From Sipunculus nudus (lineage: Eukaryota > Annelida > Sipuncula > Golfingiida > Sipunculidae): DNA of 64,000 bases. A program made the translations under genes and the position numbers. Under the pieces are notes generated by a model that saw nothing but the letters and a program-made list of their open reading frames with translations, was not told the DNA's origin and searched no databases. Location of the stretch: contig CM049317.1 in assembly GCA_026874595.1 (NCBI GenBank), positions 70,703,618-70,767,617 of the forward strand. Direction: 5' to 3'. Shown in pieces: positions 57,831-64,000 of this stretch. The number at the start of each line of letters is the position of its first letter. The first letter of the stretch is position 1.

Positions 57831-58110
57831 TGGTAGACTGGCCCAGTCAATGAAATGGCTCTGACAGAGAAATCAACAATCTCTCATTGTGTCGCACTTA
57901 GTGTTGTTACTGCTTCCTTGCAGCAACTTACATAATTAATTACTACTCTCTGACCCTCTCATTTCATCGACTGGTAAACTTGGGCCGTTCCAGAGCGTGC
58001 CACACATCACCGCCTCCCTGCACTTAGGTTTCCCAGTGATGTAAGGAGTAATTAAAGTGGTCTAGCTAGCTTGCCCAGAATCTTTTCCAAAACCAACATG
58101 GTAAATTCAT
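57831..58110 (+). repeat. family I repeat, copy 2
   Basis: Partner of 29341-29640: 'tagactggcccagtcaatgaaatg', 'ctctgacagagaaatcaa', 'ctgaccctctcatttcatcgac', 'tttcccagtgatgt', 'cttttccaaaaccaacatgg'. It is in the same orientation. Confidence 0.65.
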
Positions 58111-58439
58111 GATCAGTAACCCCCTACTGTTGGCTTGCAGCTTGCAATATATATATATTTATATATATATATATATCAGGTACTTGAAGAGTGAGCCAGC
58201 TAGGTAGCTGTACTCACGAAACAGTTCTGTAGTACATGAAGTAAAACTAACTGTATACGATACATTTTTAATGCTCCCCGGCATGGTCGAGCACTTTCAC
58301 TATAATGTATTGAATTTCTATGTGTATTACTTTGATTATATATATATATATATTCTCATTTAATCAGTCTTAATATTTTTAGGTCCTCCTCTATTTGAGT
58401 ATGGCAAGATTTTTAACATTTAATATTTAACCCTCAGCC

Positions 58440-58620
58440 TCAGTGAGTCAGTGTGTCACCGTATATCAGACCATCGCTCATCGAAGCGGGCCGGTTTCAA
58501 ATTGTGTCTCTAGCTCAGCCAATCAGCGTGAGATATGCAGGTCCTCACTCGACGAACGCAGTCTAACTGTAATTCATGTACTGGCTGACTGAAATGATCA
58601 CAACGTTCAGCGTGTTGGCA
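58440..58620. promoter_or_regulatory. CpG-retaining segment with CCAAT box
   Basis: A cluster of CpGs (tcatcgaagcgggccgg, actcgacgaacgc) with CCAATCAGCG at 58519-58528, in an otherwise CpG-poor region. This could be a promoter or a young insertion. No strong donor or open exon was found next to it. Confidence 0.25.
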
Positions 58621-59593
58621 TCTTAACAGTGGCAAGACTTTCATGTGTAACTTGAACACTAACAAATACAGTTGTTATTCAAAGTACCATTTATTTTCCA
58701 GAATAATAGGTCTTGTGAACACAGTATCTTAAGAAGTATTGCTGATTTTCCCCCTCACAATCAACACAAGTTTTTTAACTGGGTTCTCAGAATATTTTAG
58801 GTTCTGCATGTTGACCTTGACTTTGTCTTTAAGGTCATATTTGTGCAATTCTAGGATTATTGTAACCCATTGACTTTGGAAGTTCTCAAGATTTTTCTTC
58901 ACATTTGACACACAAGTTCTTTCTGCCAAAATCTCAAAGGCGTTCAAAAAGCAGTGACTTAGACCTTCATGGTCAGTTCTGAGTTCCCCTGAAATCTAGA
59001 ATCATTGTTTTTAGATAGTGCATATTTTACCCCTAATGTTTAGGGATGGCCCATAGGAGGAGACATATATATATACCTGTTTATGCAACACAAAAAACAA
59101 AGCAATTCTAGTTTTTTTTGCTTAAAACTGAAAAATAAAATACTGATAATAACATCATGCTATCATGACATATTGTGATAAACTTTATACTTTTATCATG
59201 ATATGAAAAACTCATATTGTCCCAGCACAACTGTCAATTATTGTCAATTTGTTATTATTTGGCCTTTTAAAGGAAATCATTGTTAAGCCACTGGTAAGAT
59301 TAAGACCGTGCAAAAGTATACAGAATTAAAATTTTTTTTTTTTTCATTTTGATATTCCTTGATTTCATAACTGATGATTTTATCATAACCATAAATGTTT
59401 GTGATTTTGATGATGTTCATCTTATCATTTAAGTTCATTTCAGTGTATTTGTAAAAGAACCACAAAAATTACAAACATGTCATTACATTTTCGTACTTTT
59501 AATGAAAAGCCTAAGGTAATAGGTGTTGGGCTTAAATAATCTTTGTCATGTTTATTGTAAAATAATTGACAATTCCTATGGTCTTTGCAACAA

Positions 59594-59698
<105 letters not shown>

Positions 59699-60213
59699 GA
59701 TTTCGCTTATTTTTTTGCCATCTGCATTTATTTAGATTTTAAAAGGAAAAAGCTAAATAACTTTAAAACCTCCTCTGAAACAGTCCAGCCAAATTGAACA
59801 CTGATGTAAAATGACAAATATCTACCACAGCTATTAAAAGATTTTACCATATTTTAATTTTAGGGCCAGTTATTAGACAATTTGTGCAAATTAGGGGATT
59901 ATGGATCAAAGGATCAGGATTACAGGCCCTAATTGTTCATAAACAAGTGCAGTTCTTTGTAAGGCTCATTGCTCCATTTGGTGATGAAGGTATTTCAATT
60001 AAACTTAGTAGACTGATAAACAGGACAATATCCAGCACAGCTATTAAAAGTTGCACAGTGACAATACCCAGCACAGCTTTTAAAGGTTCCCCATATTTTA
60101 ATTTCTGGACAAGTAATTAGCAATTCAGAACAAACTGTGTACAAAACCAAACCCATATCAGGTTAAAGTTTAGGGATAACTCTTTATAACTCAACAACCA
60201 CTCACCATATAGC

Positions 60214-60318
<105 letters not shown>

Positions 60319-61081
60319 ATAGGAGTCCCACATATAATTTGGAAATTAGCATTTTGTTCAAATTGATGACCTTCTACTCCATAGTTAATCAGTGTAATAA
60401 ACCTTTGCAGTATGGGATTACACCAGTGGATAATTTACTAGTTATATTTCTAAGTACTGGAACCAAGTTCGCAGAAGGGCTTTTACTCCTGGAGTCATTC
60501 CATTCCTCACTTATTTTATGGCCCTATGATTACTTGTATTACTTGTCCAGTATTCTACTTGACCATATTAAGTGCCATCAGGTGAATGAGGCTGTTGGTG
60601 CCACCTATATTTTTTAACATTTTTCATATTTTTCATACATTCCAAACTACCAAAATATATCAACTGTGTCAGATTATTCGCACTGAATAACTGTATAACC
60701 CTACAATGTTGCATGTGTATTGATTATAGAGAAATTTATCAATCGATATAGACTGGTTATGTTTTGTATACCTTTTTTTATTTTGCTATTTTTAATGCAG
60801 TCTCATTCATGTCATTTTCCAAAATATGTGTTAATATATTCTCATGAAACTTTGTTTGCATATTGAACATGAATGGTTTTAAAGAGTTGAATAAATTTAG
60901 TAATGCTCTGATTGTTCCTTTTCATCAATTATGCTAGTAATTTGAGTAAAAATTCATACAAATCATGAAATTCCCATTAATACTGATACTCAACAACATG
61001 GAGTTTAGTAATGTGTGTTGAATTATGATAGCTGTATCTAGTGTGTCATTCCAGTGGTGCCAACCCTTCTGAAAGTTTTTT

Positions 61082-62336
61082 AGCTCAGCTGACTGTAAGT
61101 CAACTGAGGAATGGGATAGCGCTTTGTCCATCCTCTGTCAGGGTGTCTGGGTGTCCGTTAGCAGGGCACAAATCGTAACTGCTGGACCTAGAAATATTTA
61201 AGTGATCATCCAGGGAGGTCAATAAAAAACTCCTTGGAAACCTGAAATTAGGTCACTGTGGCATGGATCCTTCGAGCTATGGGGCTTGAAAGTACCCCCC
61301 CCCCCCCAGAATAATAAAATATTTAATACAAAACCTGTAATATCTTGATAATTAATGCATGGTTTGTCATGAATCTAGCCTTGAATATTGACCATGACTA
61401 GTTTTGTCAGTTTCTGAAAAGTGGTGGCGCCACCTGTATTTTTTTTTATTTTAACAAAAAATTTTTCTAATTGTTTTACTATAAAATAACAACAATCATG
61501 TCAGTTTCTCAGCTGTGATTACATCTAGTGTCCCAAAACCGTGTGTGTTTATTGATCACAAGTGGATGCCCTATAGTAATCACCTGGTCTCTCTGTCTGT
61601 CTGTTTGTCTGTCTGTCTATTCATCCATCCACACAAATTGTTTTCAGATGATAACTGCAGGTTGGATTGACACATGGATTTTAAACTTGACTTATATATG
61701 GCCCACCACTAAAGCCAGAAGCTGTCTGGTTTTTGAGTCATGAGGTCACAGGACTTCCTTATTTAAAAAGATTATGGCTGCATTTTAAGCCAAGCTTTTC
61801 ATCCCAAACTTTCTATCTTGTGCATTCAGCTGACTAGCCAGTATGGGGAGACCATAAATGAATTTGGGAACAATAGGTCAAAGGTCAAGGTCACAGTGGC
61901 CATCTGTTCAAAAATTAGTTTCCAGATGATAACTCCATTTTAGTTTGACATTATGGTTATATACTTATACTTATATATGGCTCACCACTAAAGAAAGAAC
62001 CTGTCGATTTTTTGGTTCAAAGGTCAAGGTTACAGGACCATTTCTTTAAAATAAATGTGTATGCATTTCAAACTTTTCACAAACCTTCCATCCTCAAGAT
62101 AATGCTCACCTGCCAATAGGGGAATATTTTATTTGATTTTGGTGTCATAGGGTCAAAGGTCAAGGTCACAGGGCCCATCCATTCACAAATTAGTTAATGG
62201 ATGATAATTCTGCTTTTTTAAAGATTGTTACAATAATCTAAATGCTGCATGTTCAAGGATAGTAAAGTTCTCATATTTTTGGTCAAAAGGTCATTGGTTA
62301 AGGACACAGGACTGTGTTGAGACCCATGGGTCCGAA
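61082..62336 (+). mobile_element. family C element with family E body, copy 2
   Basis: Starts AGCTCAGCTGACTGTAAG after TTTTTT; C-type text to about 61440; then E-type text (61470-62320) with a GTCT tract at 61590-61620 and three AGGTCA-rich cores; ends 'gttgagacccatgggtccgaag' at about 62336 before TTT. Because the ends belong to one superfamily and E lies between them, E is either the body of a longer C-type element or inserted in it. Confidence 0.65.
61875..61893 (+). promoter_or_regulatory. DR1 plus extended half-site, second copy
   Basis: The identical 19 bases AGGTCAAAGGTCAAGGTCA found at 13014-13032, retained in a diverged copy of the repeat; a third near-copy is at 62150-62168. Confidence 0.5.
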
Positions 62337-62389
62337 GTTTACTTAAGATCGCCAAGTGGGAGATATGTTTTCAAATGCCTGTCATATGA

Positions 62390-63060
62390 CAGGAGTATTA
62401 TGGCATACCCACCATCCTTCAGTTTACTATTAGTGCCACTATGGTAACTTACCAGGGCTTTGATGGATTTTCACCATAACTCACCATAACTTCTTACCAA
62501 CTGATTATCTCACCTGAGTTTGATTATGGGCAACATCCACGCAAATTTAATAAAGTCACTGGTCACTAGGCTACTTTGTGGTGTCACCAAGATAACTTAA
62601 GGGAATATAAAGGATTTTTATAAAACTCATCAAAAATGTTAATCAATAAAATATCCCCCCTTAGTTCGATTTCCAGCGAAATCCATGCATATTAATGAGA
62701 TCAGAGGTCACCAGATACACAACATGCGTATTATTCACATTTAAGGGGCTCTTGTTGCCAGCATTGTTTTTTTTTGTTTGTCTGTTAGCAAAGTTATTTT
62801 TTCACTTTGGCATGGTTAATTGTTCTTTCAAGACTGACTGGTATCAGTCAGGCCAGGCCAAAGGTGCAGTTCAACAGTCAAATAGTTGTGTGCACCAGCC
62901 ATCAGGTAACTATATCTTATTCAGACCTATATATTTTAGCCATTTGCAAAGTTTAATGTTGACAAACAAGACCTTCAAAAGTTTAACTGAAAGTTGTGAA
63001 TGTCAGCCTCTGTTGTCATTGGTCATGCCTAGTACGGTGAGTGTCATGACCTATGTGTCA
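62390..63060 (+). repeat. family F repeat, copy 2
   Basis: Matches 3474-4010 over its first 370 bases, then continues to a superfamily-like end 'gtgagtgtcatgacctatgtgtcatttgtt' at about 63035-63066. The open frame 62695-63087 (130 codons) spans it and shows no conserved motif, so it is not called as a gene. Confidence 0.55.
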
Positions 63061-63066
63061 TTTGTT

Positions 63067-64000
63067 ATGAGTATCATTAAATTCTAATGCATTAGATAGT
63101 CCAGATAGGTGTGTTTCTTGGATGGAAAAAAAACATCAATATGATGTTACTTCACAGATTGAAGATGGCAATCCTTCCCTGAGAGGACACAGAAGTACTT
63201 AAGGGGACAAGATGACAACCAAGAAGAATATGACTGAGCCTTTCTCTGTTTATCTTGGACATTTAATCAAGAATTTAAAACAAAAATCACAAAAGTAAAA
63301 TATCACCAAGGACTTGAGGCACGCCAAATGATCCATGAATGATACAAATGGTGTTTCCACGAGAGAATCTTATTTTGATTTACATTTGGTTAATGGTAGG
63401 CCATGTTTATAGTTAGCCTAATAACTAACCCTACAAACAATTTTATGCAACATCATGGCCTTTTTATTGTTGCACCTTAAGTTACAGTAATATGCGATAT
63501 ATATGTATAGTGATTGTACTTATGCAGAGGGGCAGCTATTAAAGAAAAGGCGATTAAGGATGTGATCATCATGATCTATGAATTTATCACTGTATCATTT
63601 GCCACTTACGTTATATTTGATTGTTATATCTACATTGTTATTGGTCAGTTGTTTCACATGTTTAAAAACTATGACCTAAATGTAAAGTAGAGCTGATTAC
63701 ATACAGAAAGGTGATATAGACTTCTGTATCAGATGCTGACCAGATATTTATTATAATAATAAAAACAATATAACAATCATTGGATTTTGTACCAGTTCGA
63801 GAGAACGTGTTAAGGGAGTATATTGTTACATTTATCATTTGTAGAACTCAAAAACCTAAATAAAAGTTGTTTTTAATGTCAAATCCTGTGTATAAATGTT
63901 TCTCTTAGGTGAATGGATCGTATTCCTTTAATACGTCCTTATAACTTTGATTACACGTTTCAGCAGTGCTTTTTGTTCCCGAAAGTACCATGGTGCGAAC
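63067..64000. other. no gene seen
   Basis: AT-rich. The last bases contain ACCATGG (about 63987) in a start-like context, but the window ends before anything can be read. Confidence 0.5.

Noticed and set aside
62695-63087. 130-codon plus frame
   Set aside because: Begins inside the family F repeat and crosses the repeat's end motif; no recognisable domain.

Overview
The window looks like non-coding DNA from a repeat-rich, AT-rich metazoan genome, most likely a marine lophotrochozoan and plausibly a bivalve. The reasons are the absence of any long continuous coding region, exon-sized open segments bounded by GT/AG, CpG depletion except in a few promoter-like islands, TTAGGG-type repeats, and several hundred-base-core repeat families with GTCC/GTCT tetranucleotide tracts and capped ends of the kind described for bivalve pearl/Helentron-associated elements. 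Species assignment is inference.

Layout. 1-3.2 kb: microsatellites, then a promoter-like island (CRE, CCAAT, E2F sites within 50 bp) followed by a candidate three-exon start of an unrecognised plus-strand gene. 3.5-9.5 kb: repeat fragments, a tRNA-headed SINE-like unit, a degenerate minisatellite, a complete 1,244-bp long-TIR (MULE-like) element with 9-bp target duplication, and a pair of hairpins with identical loops but different stems. 9.6-28 kb: a mosaic of related hairpin-capped element families (called A-E here), including one A copy split by a 4,066-bp TIR transposon that carries CATATATG arrays at both ends and a decayed minus-strand spliced gene. 28-34.5 kb: small repeats, a broken copy of a widespread invertebrate uncharacterised protein family, the 3' end of an L2/CR1-like LINE, and a candidate exon. 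34.67-40.3 kb: a satellite array of ~77-bp monomers carrying TTAGGG-like cores, with six copies of a 462-bp six-monomer higher-order repeat in its centre.

40.3-49 kb: another core-repeat family, candidate exons at 41.8 and 44.8 kb, two CAGG(C/G)CTCGAATTT-type TIR elements with 5-bp target duplications (one carrying a CRE/CCAAT promoter-like island, the other a 99-codon hydrophobic ORF with a splice donor and sitting inside a LINE reverse transcriptase), and direct repeats bracketing that LINE. 49.1-54.5 kb: a three-level nest, A inside D inside B, for which 11.0-12.7 kb gives the matching B/D locus without A. 54.5-64 kb: further degraded repeats, candidate terminal exons near 56.2-56.8 kb, a CpG/CCAAT segment at 58.5 kb, and long TA tracts.

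How it fits together. If the candidate exons at 1.5-3.2, 41.8 and 44.6-44.9 kb belong to one gene (their reading phases are compatible in part), most of the window is one ~38.6-kb intron filled by nested mobile elements and a satellite. That is inference; no exon could be confirmed by homology. Family letters A to I are local names for this window only.
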